Shown: positions 16,596 through 24,958, counted from the first letter of the stretch. The stretch: DNA of 64,000 nt from Prochlorococcus sp. AG-442-B03 (GCA_003212395.1 QCPU01000006.1:1-64000); one strand, 5' to 3'. The notes: generated by a model from the letters alone, not told the origin. Made by a program: numbers and translations.

Positions 16596-16620
16596 AAAAG
16601 ACTCATTTGAGTCTTTTTTT
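16596..16620 (+). terminator. Intrinsic terminator after the small membrane protein
   Basis: A nine-pair inverted repeat AAAAGACTC / GAGTCTTTT with an ATTT loop is followed by a run of T on the plus strand. It lies just downstream of the stop at 16571 and should end that transcript. Confidence 0.8.
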
Positions 16621-16676
16621 ATGCGGTTTTTTAAATTTATTTTTAGAATCAGTTTAAATTTTATTCCGCCAAAGAA

Positions 16677-16946
16677 ATGTTCTTAAATCCTTTTTATCCA
16701 TTTACTTTTTTGAAAATCTCTTCTCTTAAAGCAACTATAGTTTTTCTATCAATACTTTTAATTAAATCAAATTTGCTTAGATTAAAAGGGGGACTAATAG
16801 GAGGTCTTTTTGCCTTGATACTCATATCTGGAATTTTTGCCTCTAGTACAATAGCTTTAGGATCTTTAGTTTATGCCTATCGATTAAAGAAGAAATCTAA
16901 TTCTGATGATAATCAAATTCAGGATCTAGAAACTGTTAATGTTTAA
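16677..16946 (+). CDS. Hypothetical membrane protein, 89 aa
   Basis: Two hydrophobic regions (about residues 18-30 and 38-67) surround a basic, Gly-rich turn (RLKGGLIGGLF), and the C-terminal tail is acidic (SNSDDNQIQDLE). This layout suggests two membrane helices with a cytoplasmic tail. It is separated from the preceding gene by a terminator, so it should have its own promoter. No family is recognised. Confidence 0.5.
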   Translation: MFLNPFYPFTFLKISSLKATIVFLSILLIKSNLLRLKGGLIGGLFALILISGIFASSTIALGSLVYAYRLKKKSNSDDNQIQDLETVNV

Positions 16947-16977
16947 GATATTTTGTGAATTAAATCAGTTGGAAAAC

Positions 16978-17094
16978 CTAAAATGGAGTTCCAGGTACAA
17001 AATGCAAAACTAAAAATCCAAAACCTGCAGCAAAAACTATTGATACTGCGATGATAAGAAGGCCAGATGCCATCCCCCCTTCGTTAAATGCCAT
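16978..17094 (-). CDS. Small Gly-rich membrane protein, 38 aa
   Basis: A minus-strand frame from ATG at 17094 to TAG. MAFNEGGMASGLL is followed by a membrane helix rich in Ala, Gly and Phe and the end HFVPGTPF. The size and composition resemble small subunits of photosynthetic complexes, but I do not recognise which one. It is too short for default gene finders and is easy to miss. Confidence 0.55.
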   Translation of the reverse strand: MAFNEGGMASGLLIIAVSIVFAAGFGFLVLHFVPGTPF

Positions 17095-17164
17095 TTAGTT
17101 AGTTATTTTTAAATTAATAATAGAACATTTTTTTTCCCAAGTAATAGTTCTAATTACTCAAATA

Positions 17165-17344
17165 TCATCCAAACTTATTATTAATGGTGAATAAAAGTAA
17201 AAAGATTGAAGTTAATGAGATGATAAAACCAAATATTATTAATGGTTTAGATTTGACGTTTTCTTCTTTCTTAAGCTTACTTTTTGAAGAAGGAAAATTT
17301 CTATCTTTTTTTTTATAAATAAGATTGGAAAAAGGTTTAATCAC
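17165..17344 (-). CDS. Small basic single-helix membrane protein with GTG start, 59 aa
   Basis: GTG at 17344 opens 59 codons to TGA at 17165-17167. The first 35 residues are very basic (KKKDRN, SKSKLKKEE) and residues 37-54 are a hydrophobic helix (LIIFGFIISLTSIFLLLF). The start codon lies 23 bases after the stop of the DUF3303 gene, so the two may be one transcript. No family is recognised. Confidence 0.45.
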   Translation of the reverse strand: MIKPFSNLIYKKKDRNFPSSKSKLKKEENVKSKPLIIFGFIISLTSIFLLLFTINNKFG

Positions 17345-17367
17345 GATAAATTTCTTATTTAAGCTAA

Positions 17368-17685
17368 TTACCCTAAAGTTTTGAATAAATCTTTATGGTA
17401 ATCAACAACATTTTGACAACTTATTACAGGTGTAAATTCCATATGAATGCCAAATTTGGCTCTCCATGGAGCAAAATGCTCGAAAATTTCTTTATCACTC
17501 TCTGCCTTACATAAACAAACTACTCTACCCTCCCCTGGAGCATGAACTCTAAATAACATCTCAAATTTATCAGTTTTATCTGATTTTGCAATTTCACCGT
17601 TTTCCCAAGCTTCTACAAATAATTGATAAGCTTTCACTTGATTCTCAATATCTGGGAATTGGCAGTCAGCAAGAAATAATTGCAT
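17368..17685 (-). CDS. DUF3303 domain protein
   Basis: A 105-residue dimeric alpha-beta barrel-type protein found widely in cyanobacteria. The pattern MQLFLADCQFPDIENQVKAY, then FRVHAPGEGRVVCLCKAESD and WRAKFGIHMEFTPVISCQ matches DUF3303. Its biochemical role is unknown. It is soluble and cytosolic. Confidence 0.8.
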   Translation of the reverse strand: MQLFLADCQFPDIENQVKAYQLFVEAWENGEIAKSDKTDKFEMLFRVHAPGEGRVVCLCKAESDKEIFEHFAPWRAKFGIHMEFTPVISCQNVVDYHKDLFKTLG

Positions 17686-17777
17686 TGGAGTATTCTTAAG
17701 GTTTTACTCATTATCCCTCAAATACTTATTTAAAAATGGGACTGTTTTAATTTGAAGATCAGAAAAAGAATATTTTC

Positions 17778-17927
17778 CTAAATAAAGTGAGAGGAGAGAG
17801 TCTCAAGGAATTTTCCAATATCTTTTTTATATAAACTATCTGTGATTTTTAAAGAGAATAATTCATAATCATTTATATCTTTTTTTTTATCAAAATTAAT
17901 ATTTCCCTTTAATGAAATATTTTTCAT
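17778..17927 (-). CDS. Small hypothetical protein, 49 aa
   Basis: A minus-strand frame from ATG at 17927 to TAG. The product (MKNISLKGNINFDKKKDIND...) is charged and soluble with a plausible helical C-terminus. No family is recognised. It occupies a gap otherwise without a gene. In AT-rich DNA a 49-codon frame can arise by chance, so this is tentative. Confidence 0.35.
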   Translation of the reverse strand: MKNISLKGNINFDKKKDINDYELFSLKITDSLYKKDIGKFLETLSSHFI

Positions 17928-18030
17928 GATTTTATTTATCACTATTTAAAATTTAGACAAATATAAGTAAAAGACAAATTTCTTTACATTATGTTTTTTA
18001 TGAGAAATTTCTAAGGTTAATAAATAATAA

Positions 18031-18363
18031 TTAATTTATTTGAGAGTTAATTAATTTTCCTAGGATATATAAGAAAGAATTAGTTAAAGAAAAAATTACT
18101 GTTAATAGAGATGCAATAACGGGTAATAAATTGAACCACAATTGCGAAGTTGTCATTTTTGAATCAATAGGCAGAAAATTGGTTCTTTTTTTAATTCTAA
18201 TTTGTAACCAAAAAATAGATAATGGATAAATAATTCTTGAGAAAGTAATTATCAATGAAGGCAAAATACCTTGGTTTGAATAAAGTATAAATCCTGAAAA
18301 AAAGTATAAAGCCCAAATTAGAACCCTTTGAATCAGAATTAATCCCCTGCTTTTGCCAGACAT
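18031..18363 (-). CDS. Hypothetical membrane protein, 110 aa
   Basis: Three hydrophobic stretches (about residues 9-26, 32-53 and 78-102) indicate a small polytopic membrane protein, with a basic loop (RIKKRTNF) between the second and third. The stop of the GNAT gene is two bases upstream of its start on the same strand, so the two are probably co-transcribed. No family is recognised. Confidence 0.5.
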   Translation of the reverse strand: MSGKSRGLILIQRVLIWALYFFSGFILYSNQGILPSLIITFSRIIYPLSIFWLQIRIKKRTNFLPIDSKMTTSQLWFNLLPVIASLLTVIFSLTNSFLYILGKLINSQIN

Positions 18364-18365
18364 TA

Positions 18366-18845
18366 TTAATTAATTAATTTTATAATTTTAGTCATTTTAT
18401 ATCTTTCAAAATAAATGTTATTTATAATAACTTTTTCTTTACGTATAATTTTCCATTCATTTTTCAGAAATAAGTCATAACTTATTAAGCTTGCTTCAGT
18501 AAAAAGAGAATCTAAACCTTCTTTCTTTGCTTCATCTTCTAATTTATGAAGTAATTTAGAGCCGTAGCCTTTTCTTTGGTATTTACCTTTACAGTAAAAT
18601 AGTGCAATTCTGTCGGTGGGATATCTTGTGGCAAAAGCAATAATAATTCCTTGTTTACTTATAAGCCATCCTTTTCCTTTAATTATTGACTTATCAAAAT
18701 TTGGGTTATTCCAAGCTTGGCTTGACCAAGCTCTTTTTTGCTCTTGATGATAAATTTTTTCATCTAATGATTGAATTGAATCAAAATAAACCTTCTTTAA
18801 TTCCAGTTGATCTTTAATGGTAATTTGTCTTAAATTCATATACAA
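18366..18845 (-). CDS. GNAT-family N-acetyltransferase
   Basis: A 159-residue acetyltransferase that uses acetyl-CoA. The core motif A is visible as FYCKGKYQRKGYGSKLLHKLE (residues about 81-101, with the R-x-x-G-x-G-S/A loop for the CoA pyrophosphate), followed by the beta5 region SLFTEASLIS and the C-terminal strand. Substrate unknown. The start may be Met 3 (MNLRQITIKDQ). Only 14 bases separate its start from the divergent peptidase E gene. Confidence 0.75.
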   Translation of the reverse strand: MYMNLRQITIKDQLELKKVYFDSIQSLDEKIYHQEQKRAWSSQAWNNPNFDKSIIKGKGWLISKQGIIIAFATRYPTDRIALFYCKGKYQRKGYGSKLLHKLEDEAKKEGLDSLFTEASLISYDLFLKNEWKIIRKEKVIINNIYFERYKMTKIIKLIN

Positions 18846-18859
18846 ATCTTTTATTTAAT

Positions 18860-19540
18860 ATGCCTAGTAAAAATATAGTCGCAATTGGGGGAGGAGGGTT
18901 TGGACGTTCATTAGGCTCTCTTGAAATTGAAAAATATATAGTTTCTTTAAGTAATAAAAAAAGACCTAAAATTTGCTTTATTCCAACAGCATCTGGCGAT
19001 AGCAGTTTGTACAAACTAAATTTTTATAGAGCATTTTCTAAACTTGATTGTATAACAAGCCATATTGATTTCTTTACAAGGACAGAAAACTTAGAAGAGA
19101 AAGTTTTAACTCAAGACATCATTTATGTTGGCGGAGGAAATACAAAAAGTATGTTAGCTGTTTGGAAAGAATGGAATTTACATAAAATTTTGCGAAATGC
19201 TTATGAAAAAGGAATTGTAATGAGTGGTGTAAGTGCTGGAGCTATTTGTTGGTTTGATAAAGGTATAACAGATTCTTATGCTAAAGAATTAGCCATAATT
19301 GATTGCCTAGGCATAGTTGAAGGTATTGCCTGCCCGCATTTTGATGAAGAGAAAGAGAGGGAACCTTACGTTAATGATGTTATTCAGAAAGAAATTATTG
19401 AATCTTGTATATGTATTGAGGGAAATTGTGCCTTGCATATTAAAAATGATTTTGAATATTCCTCAATTGATTTTGGTAATGGTAGAAACTGCTTTAGAGT
19501 CATAAGGGAAAATAATATTGTAAAGAAAGAAATTCTTTGA
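18860..19540 (+). CDS. Peptidase E-like (S51 family) protein
   Basis: A 226-residue class-I-glutamine-amidotransferase-fold serine peptidase; E. coli PepE (229 residues) cleaves Asp-X dipeptides. The nucleophile elbow GVSAGAICW places Ser125 as catalytic, and YVGGGNTKSML is the family's oxyanion region. CPHFDEE probably contributes the catalytic His. Cyanophycinase belongs to the same family but is longer and starts with a different region, so PepE-like is the better call. Confidence 0.85.
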   Translation: MPSKNIVAIGGGGFGRSLGSLEIEKYIVSLSNKKRPKICFIPTASGDSSLYKLNFYRAFSKLDCITSHIDFFTRTENLEEKVLTQDIIYVGGGNTKSMLAVWKEWNLHKILRNAYEKGIVMSGVSAGAICWFDKGITDSYAKELAIIDCLGIVEGIACPHFDEEKEREPYVNDVIQKEIIESCICIEGNCALHIKNDFEYSSIDFGNGRNCFRVIRENNIVKKEIL

Positions 19541-19563
19541 AAAGAAAATATTTTTAATATATT

Positions 19564-19968
19564 TTAGATCTCATCATTCTTCGAGATAGAAGTAAATTCA
19601 ATCCCTTTGTATTTTACGAAAGATGCAGTCCATACTTCTTTTGAGAGATTGCCAAGGTATTTTAGAAACTGTTGTGTATCTCCATCTCTTATCCATTCAG
19701 ATTTAATGAATGGAAGCTCTTTCTGCATTCTTTTGGGATGCATGTGAACAAGGAGCAATCCTTTTTCTTCAGAAGCCCTTTTTAAAGCACCTTCATCACT
19801 TCTTTGAAACACTCTCATTAGAAGATTTAAAATTACCTCTTCTCCAAGTTTCTTGAAATTTTCTGATTCCTCTAAATTATCTTTAATTTCCTTACCTCCA
19901 AGAGGCATTGCTCTAACTAAGTTTTGCTCTATTAAAGCTATTGCAATTAGATAATCTTGGCTAGCCAT
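19564..19968 (-). CDS. Hypothetical cyanobacterial-type protein, 134 aa
   Basis: A soluble mostly helical protein beginning MASQDYLIAIALIEQNLVRA, with LLVHMHPKRMQKELPFIKSEW in the middle and a Trp-containing C-terminus. No named family is recognised. It converges with the peptidase E gene. A possible enzyme role cannot be judged. Confidence 0.5.
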   Translation of the reverse strand: MASQDYLIAIALIEQNLVRAMPLGGKEIKDNLEESENFKKLGEEVILNLLMRVFQRSDEGALKRASEEKGLLLVHMHPKRMQKELPFIKSEWIRDGDTQQFLKYLGNLSKEVWTASFVKYKGIEFTSISKNDEI

Positions 19969-20379
19969 ATTCTAAAATAATACTTTTTTGTTATTCTAAC
20001 CTCTCGAGTTCATGAAAATCTTTCATGGATTAAATATCTGCGATAAGAAGAAGGGAAATGATTTATTAATTTTTTTCCAATATAATTATACTGTTTTGTA
20101 TTGTTGTTGTTTTTTATATTTGGAAAAATTAAAAATTTTATTTGTTATGAGTTTTTCTTAATTTTTAGGATTTTTTAGGTCTTTATTTATCATGGTCCGA
20201 TTTAGTAATACCAGAAAATTGGAAATGTTTTAATCAAATTATTGGAAAATCTGCAGAAGATAAAATTTCTTTAAAAGCTGCATTAGAGATTACCCCAGTT
20301 TTTTTCTAAAGGTTAAGAATAAAAAGAGTAATTCCAAAATAAGAATCGTAGCAGATTCGTGTTTTCGTTAATATGTTGA
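19969..20379 (+). other. 411-base intergenic region with one coding-like remnant
   Basis: This stretch is AT-rich and holds no complete gene. The only coding-like feature is the start-less frame at 20169-20309. No hairpin with U-tract or tRNA was seen. Confidence 0.6.
20169..20309 (+). pseudogene. Possible gene remnant without a start codon
   Basis: A 46-codon frame directly follows an in-frame TAG at 20166-20168 and ends in TAA. It has no ATG, GTG or TTG near its beginning. The translation (FLGLYLSWSDLVIPENWKC, then IIGKSAEDKISLKAALEI) has three Trp/Cys residues and balanced composition unlike random AT-rich sequence. It may be the end of a decayed or frameshifted gene, or a small gene with an unusual start. 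Confidence 0.3.
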
Positions 20380-21207
20380 GTGATTAAATATGACTACTTA
20401 TTAATGAACAATAATATAAGATTTGAATTATCATTTAAAAATATTTCTCAGTTAGACAATAAACTTAATTTCTGCAAATTAAATAATATAAAAAATATAA
20501 ATATTCCATGTAAAGGACCTATAAAAAAGGATTTATTTAATACAACTATTAAATATATATCTAAAAACTTTAATGAATTTAATGTAACCTATCACTATAG
20601 TCTTTATCATCAATATTCAAAGAATAAAAAAAAATCTTATCAAGATTTTTTAGATTTTATCAAAAATTCTCATACAAATGGAAATTATGAAATTCTGCTT
20701 GTGTCGGGATCAAATAAGAAAAAAAACTTTGAATCAGTTGATGTATTAGCTTATTTAAAAAAAGAAAAAAATTTAAAAGTTAAATTAGGTATAGCTTACA
20801 ATCCATACTTGAAAAAATATTATAATATTTCTTCAGAAAGAGAAAGGTTCGAAAGAAAAATTTCGACTGGATTAATAAATTCAATTTGGTTTCAATATGG
20901 TACAGATATTAAAGTTCTTCAGAATGAGGTAAATTATCTCAAGAACATAGCAAAAGATCAAAAATTAAATCTATTTGGAAGTTTATTTATTCCTTCTAAA
21001 CAATTTATAGCGCGGTTTAAATTTCGTCCTTGGAAAGAGGTATACATATCAGAAAAGTTTTTATATGCCTTAGATAATTTTTTTGATTTCACAAGAGATT
21101 TAGTTAGTTTTTATAAAATTAATAATATTACTCCTGTAATTGAATCTGATTTTTCAACATCAGAGAAACTTTATACCCTTTATAGTTTTTTAGAAAATGA
21201 AAGATAA
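20380..21207 (+). CDS. Possible methylenetetrahydrofolate-reductase-like TIM-barrel protein
   Basis: A 275-residue protein with GTG at 20380 or ATG at 20404 as start. Alternating strands and helices fit a TIM barrel. The region KISTGLINSIWFQYGTDIKV (about 162-181) resembles the MTHFR segment K-x-x-x-G-A-x-F-I-x-T-Q, and FGSLFIPSKQFIARFKFRPW the following part of divergent single-domain MTHFRs. MTHFR makes 5-methyl-THF for methionine synthesis. The match is weak and the Glu and Asp of the active site could not be placed. It is 20 bases upstream of the flavoprotein gene. Confidence 0.4.
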   Translation: MIKYDYLLMNNNIRFELSFKNISQLDNKLNFCKLNNIKNINIPCKGPIKKDLFNTTIKYISKNFNEFNVTYHYSLYHQYSKNKKKSYQDFLDFIKNSHTNGNYEILLVSGSNKKKNFESVDVLAYLKKEKNLKVKLGIAYNPYLKKYYNISSERERFERKISTGLINSIWFQYGTDIKVLQNEVNYLKNIAKDQKLNLFGSLFIPSKQFIARFKFRPWKEVYISEKFLYALDNFFDFTRDLVSFYKINNITPVIESDFSTSEKLYTLYSFLENER

Positions 21208-21227
21208 TTTCTGTCAATATTAAACCT

Positions 21228-22385
21228 ATGAAAAGTGATTTTACATATGACTTATTAATAATAGGTGGAGGAATATCTGCGTGTGTTTTCGCTTCGAGTT
21301 ATCTGAAAAGTAATTTTACAAAAAAAGTTGCCTTGATTGAAATTGGTCGTGGACTTGGAGGTAGATCAAGTACAAGAATAAGCAAAAGATTTAAAGGATG
21401 GAAACTAAATCATGGGGCTCCAAATTTTAATATATCTAATAGTAAAAATAATCTTCTTTTAAAAAATTATATTAAGGAATTAGTGGAAAATAAATTTATT
21501 AAAATAGATGACTCAGAAATAGTTTTTCTAAATAAATATTCCAATTTAGAAACCATAAAAAAATCTGAATTTTCTCTCGGAGTCAATTATTTATCTTTAG
21601 ACTCTATGAGTCAATTATCACAAAAGATAATTGAGTCTAATAATTTAAAGGGGAAAATTGATTTTTACTTTGAAACTTTAATAGTTGACTTGAAGTTTTA
21701 TAATGATGAATGGATACTGATATCAAAAAATGGAGATAAATTTAAATCTAAATATCTAATTTGTACAACTAATTTGTTGTTACACAAAAGATCATTGAAA
21801 ATATTAAACACAAAACAAATCCCATTTAGAAAAGCTATTCCTGTAAAAAAAGATAAAAAAATAGATTTACTATTAGAATTTTTAGATAAACAATCATTTA
21901 TTCCTCGGCTAACTTTTTTAATTTATACTCATGAAAATTATAATTATAAAGATTTTTATTCTAAAAAACAAAGGTATTTTTATTTAAAAAATAATTTAGA
22001 AAATAAATATAAATTTGAAAGAATTATTTTTCAGCGGCAAGATAACCATAAATTAGGAATTGTAGTACATACAAAAAATATAGATTTTATTGATTCTTAT
22101 ATAAATGCAAAAGATGAAGAAGTTTTTAAACAAAAAATAATTACAAATTTTAATGAACTTTTTGAAGACAATTTGTTAGTAAATAAATTAACTTTTTTTG
22201 AGAAAATTTCTATTATGAAATGGAGAGCTTCACAGCCTTCAGGTCTTGGCGTCCCATTATCTCTTCAATTTAGTAAAAAATATAGAATTGGATTTTGCGG
22301 TGACTGGTTTGAAGGAGAGGGATTTGGCAGGATTGAAGGCTCAATTTTAAGTGCTTTAATATTAGTGAAAAAATTAAATATTTAA
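21228..22385 (+). CDS. FAD-dependent amine-oxidase/renalase-like protein
   Basis: A 385-residue flavoprotein. The N-terminal Rossmann loop LLIIGGGISACVFASSY and GRGLGGRSSTRISKRF (the GG-R-S/A-x-T-R motif) bind FAD; WKLNHGAPNFNI fits the renalase-like branch. The C-terminal FAD motif is GFCGDWFEGEGFGRIEGSILSA. Renalase-like bacterial enzymes oxidise reduced nicotinamide isomers, but the substrate here is unknown. Its stop overlaps the stop of the convergent kinase gene by four bases. Confidence 0.7.
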   Translation: MKSDFTYDLLIIGGGISACVFASSYLKSNFTKKVALIEIGRGLGGRSSTRISKRFKGWKLNHGAPNFNISNSKNNLLLKNYIKELVENKFIKIDDSEIVFLNKYSNLETIKKSEFSLGVNYLSLDSMSQLSQKIIESNNLKGKIDFYFETLIVDLKFYNDEWILISKNGDKFKSKYLICTTNLLLHKRSLKILNTKQIPFRKAIPVKKDKKIDLLLEFLDKQSFIPRLTFLIYTHENYNYKDFYSKKQRYFYLKNNLENKYKFERIIFQRQDNHKLGIVVHTKNIDFIDSYINAKDEEVFKQKIITNFNELFEDNLLVNKLTFFEKISIMKWRASQPSGLGVPLSLQFSKKYRIGFCGDWFEGEGFGRIEGSILSALILVKKLNI

Positions 22386-22978
22386 TTAAATAATTTTTTC
22401 AGAATTTCATCTATGTCAGTGTTTTTTCTAATAAGGAATTTATTTGTATTATTTTTTATGCTATTTGGGTTGAATTTTTCGTAATAAATTTCCCAGGATT
22501 TTAAGAAATCATTTTCAGATTGTTTTTTATTCTTTCCCCTTTCTTTTAAATCTCTTTTTATAACTCTTTTCATACACTTATTTTTTTTTGTTTTTATTTC
22601 TAAAAAATAATAATTTTGATTATTTAAAGTCTTTGAGATTTCTTTAGCAAAAATACCTTCAACAATTAAAAATTTAATATTATTTGTTTCGTTTAAAATA
22701 TTTTGTGTTGTTTTCTTTTCGAAATTATAATATCGATCATGGATTGAAATTCGATTTTCATAAATAAAATCAAAATCTTTTTTGAATAATTTGTAATTAA
22801 AACTCATCCTTCTATCAAAAAAACCGTTTACAAATTTTGATAGAAATTTACTTATTAGCCCTGTTTTATAATAATTATCTGTACTTAAAACAAAACCATT
22901 TTTAATTTTTTTAATTATTTGATTAGATAAGGTTGTTTTACCGCTTCCAGATGGACCACTTATAAATATAAGCTTCAT
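22382..22978 (-). CDS. Uridine-kinase-like P-loop kinase
   Basis: A 198-residue NTPase. Walker A is FISGPSGSGKTTLS (residues 4-17), DNYY at about 37-40 and HDRYYNFE fit the uridine kinase/phosphoribulokinase branch (D-x-x-Y), VEGIFA is the Walker B region and KRVIKRDLKERGK the Arg-rich lid. Uridine kinases phosphorylate uridine and cytidine; phosphoribulokinase is longer. The substrate is not certain. The gene converges with the flavoprotein. Confidence 0.65.
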   Translation of the reverse strand: MKLIFISGPSGSGKTTLSNQIIKKIKNGFVLSTDNYYKTGLISKFLSKFVNGFFDRRMSFNYKLFKKDFDFIYENRISIHDRYYNFEKKTTQNILNETNNIKFLIVEGIFAKEISKTLNNQNYYFLEIKTKKNKCMKRVIKRDLKERGKNKKQSENDFLKSWEIYYEKFNPNSIKNNTNKFLIRKNTDIDEILKKLFN

Positions 22979-23249
22979 TTTTATTACCTGCTTTTTATTA
23001 AAAATATAACTTTACTATTAAAAAATAATTTTAGTTTTTGAAAGTACATTTTTCTTTTCTTTTAATTTTTAGACTAATGTTAAATACCTTGCAATGGCTT
23101 GTAAGCTTGCATAAATATTAAATATGTGTCTTTATATAATTGTAAATAAATTATTTCTATTCAATCATGCATTTTTTTGTTATTTATTCCCCCATTGGAA
23201 TTCATAATATATTAAATTAAAGAAATAATATTATTACTTATATATTGCA

Positions 23250-23570
23250 ATGATTTCTAAATTTCTAAGTAAGCTAAAATCAATTCTATTAAAAAGTGAA
23301 GTATCCCCTGAAACTCCTTTAAAGAAAGAAAAAAAAGCAACTAAGTCTGCCAAAACTTCAAAAACAAAAACAAAAACAAAAACAGCTAATTCTAAGAAAA
23401 ATATTGAAACTTTAACCTCACTACCTGGTGTTGGAGCAAAAAGTGCGAAAGCTTTGTACGAGGCCGGATTTAAAACAACAAAAGCAGTAATTGCAGCTGA
23501 CGAAAAAGATTTACTCGCTGTATCAGGAGTTGGAGTAAATCTTGTTAAAAAGCTTAAAAAGCTTAAGTAA
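23250..23570 (+). CDS. Lysine-rich helix-hairpin-helix protein
   Basis: A 106-residue protein. Residues about 22-50 are a Lys/Thr/Ser-rich linker with a TKTKTKTK repeat, and 52-106 contain a tandem helix-hairpin-helix unit: LPGVGAKSAKALYEAGF and AVSGVGVNLVKKLKKL. Such HhH pairs bind DNA backbone non-specifically. The basic tail plus HhH suggests a small nucleoid or repair-accessory protein. About 270 bases upstream are AT-rich with no other feature, and the promoter is likely there. Confidence 0.7.
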   Translation: MISKFLSKLKSILLKSEVSPETPLKKEKKATKSAKTSKTKTKTKTANSKKNIETLTSLPGVGAKSAKALYEAGFKTTKAVIAADEKDLLAVSGVGVNLVKKLKKLK

Positions 23571-23647
23571 GCTAATTTTTATCTTTTACTTTCTATAGAA
23601 AATTAATAATAATATAAATATCCTCGTATTTTATAAGGTTTAGAATA

Positions 23648-23824
23648 TTATCTTCTTTTTGCTTTTCTCCTTTGTTGCAACTTTCTTTTGTATTTTTCAA
23701 TGGGAGTTTCGTGATGCCTAAGTCTTTTTAAATCTGCAAAGATTCCGGATTTAGATACTTGTCTTTTGAATCTTCTAAGGGCAGACTCAATTCCCTCGTT
23801 TTCTCCAACTGTAACTTGTGTCAA
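23648..23824 (-). CDS. rpsU: 30S ribosomal protein S21
   Basis: A 58-residue product starting at TTG 23824 ([21 protein letters not shown]), the normal S21 length; the longer open frame up to 23878 adds residues that S21 lacks. The motif [12 protein letters not shown], the [13 protein letters not shown] segment and the basic Arg/Lys-rich end are diagnostic. S21 helps mRNA base-pair with 16S rRNA in initiation. It is the last gene of the minus-strand run that starts with the 25.5-kb hypothetical. Confidence 0.93.
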   Translation of the reverse strand: MTQVTVGENEGIESALRRFKRQVSKSGIFADLKRLRHHETPIEKYKRKLQQRRKAKRR

Positions 23825-23920
23825 AATTTTTCTAAATAAAATACATTCTAACACTTTAACAGATATATTTAAAATCAAAACTTTAACTAAAAGATTGATG
23901 GTTGATTTAGTTTAATTGGC

Positions 23921-24379
23921 TTATTTTTTTGCCCATTCAACAAATCTTTTTTCATTACTTTTTATTTCTTGTAATGATTCAAAATAATATTTTTGCCAAT
24001 TATCTTTAGGCAGTCCAAGAAATAACATTAGATTTAATGGATATTCTTCGCTATCAGAACAATTTCTAAAATCATCTCTGAATAAAAAGATTTCCTTTTT
24101 TAGAGCAATTGCGATACCCAATTCAATCATTACACCTTCATCTGGTGGATTTCCGTTAACAATCGCAAAAATACAATCACATTCTTTTAAATCATGGAAA
24201 TTACTTCTTGCAACGTCATATGCCCATTTACTTTCTTTTTCTGTCAGTGGTATTGCTCTTTCAAAAGGTTCAAATACTTCTACATTTAAATCATTGAAGA
24301 TTTTAATAAATTCATGTAAGAGAGTTTTAGTCCGTTTTGAAAATCCATATGGATTTGCCAAGTATAATTTCTTTCTCAC
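23921..24379 (-). CDS. Nucleoside 2-deoxyribosyltransferase family protein
   Basis: A 152-residue enzyme fold that exchanges or hydrolyses bases of deoxynucleosides. LYLANPYGFSKRTK is the N-terminal P-loop-like region, AYDVARSNFHDLKECDCIFAIV the substrate strand, and NPPDEGVMIELGIAIAL contains D80 and the catalytic Glu E86. Its start overlaps the stop of the phosphoribosyltransferase gene by four bases (ATGA), implying coupled translation. A salvage role for bases or deoxynucleosides is inferred. Confidence 0.82.
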   Translation of the reverse strand: MRKKLYLANPYGFSKRTKTLLHEFIKIFNDLNVEVFEPFERAIPLTEKESKWAYDVARSNFHDLKECDCIFAIVNGNPPDEGVMIELGIAIALKKEIFLFRDDFRNCSDSEEYPLNLMLFLGLPKDNWQKYYFESLQEIKSNEKRFVEWAKK

Positions 24380-24771
24380 CTTAAACCTCTTTTTTTGAGG
24401 TACTCTTTGCGGTCACTTTTTGAATTTAAATTATTTTCCCAGGGAAAAACTATCCATTGGTTTTTTTTAGATATAAATACTGTATTCCACCATGTAGGTT
24501 TTATTTTACTAAATAATACAAAAAACATTGCGCCTTCAATATCCTTTAAGGTCGTTAATGTAAGACCAGTTTCATAAACATCATCTACTATTAGGGAATT
24601 TTTTTGTGGTTTTGAAATTAATTCAATTTTTAATTTATGGCTTAGTGCTACAGCAAGACATAATCCTCCACGAGGAACTCCATATATTCCAGAAAATTCC
24701 TTAAACCTACATTTATTTGCTATTTGTTCTACGCTCTTATCAAATTCGCTCCAAGTAAAATAACTTATCAT
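24376..24771 (-). CDS. Phosphoribosyltransferase-like protein
   Basis: I use ATG at 24771 (MISYFTWSEF), 15 codons inside the longest frame, because it follows the upstream stop by one base. The 131-residue product has GIYGVPRGGLCLAVALSH, a type I PRTase hood and strand region, and the PRPP-binding loop SLIVDDVYETGLTLT. Type I PRTases join a base to PRPP. The product is shorter than most (about 170-200 aa), so the specificity is unclear. It is coupled to the deoxyribosyltransferase. Confidence 0.75.
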   Translation of the reverse strand: MISYFTWSEFDKSVEQIANKCRFKEFSGIYGVPRGGLCLAVALSHKLKIELISKPQKNSLIVDDVYETGLTLTTLKDIEGAMFFVLFSKIKPTWWNTVFISKKNQWIVFPWENNLNSKSDRKEYLKKRGLR

Positions 24772-24772
24772 T

Positions 24773-24958
24773 TTAATTTTCGTTTTTTTCTGTTTTAGTA
24801 GCGTAATTTGAAGCAATTACACTTAAAAGTGCTATTACTTGCTCATTTGAACAGTTAGTATTTTTTTTTAAATTTTCACATTCATTTATTATCTTGGCGT
24901 ATGTATCCTCAACTATCCCGTTCATTTGATCAATACTAAAAGAATATGGTTTATTCAT
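24773..24958 (-). CDS. Hypothetical protein, 61 aa, in salvage operon
   Basis: The Met at 24958 (MNKPYSFSIDQMNG) is preferred over 25042 since the shorter version avoids a 10-base overlap with the upstream gene and an odd hydrophobic leader. The product is soluble, helical, with two Cys (NECENLKKNTNC). Its stop is one base before the PRTase ATG, so it is in the same operon. Function unknown. Confidence 0.5.
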   Translation of the reverse strand: MNKPYSFSIDQMNGIVEDTYAKIINECENLKKNTNCSNEQVIALLSVIASNYATKTEKNEN

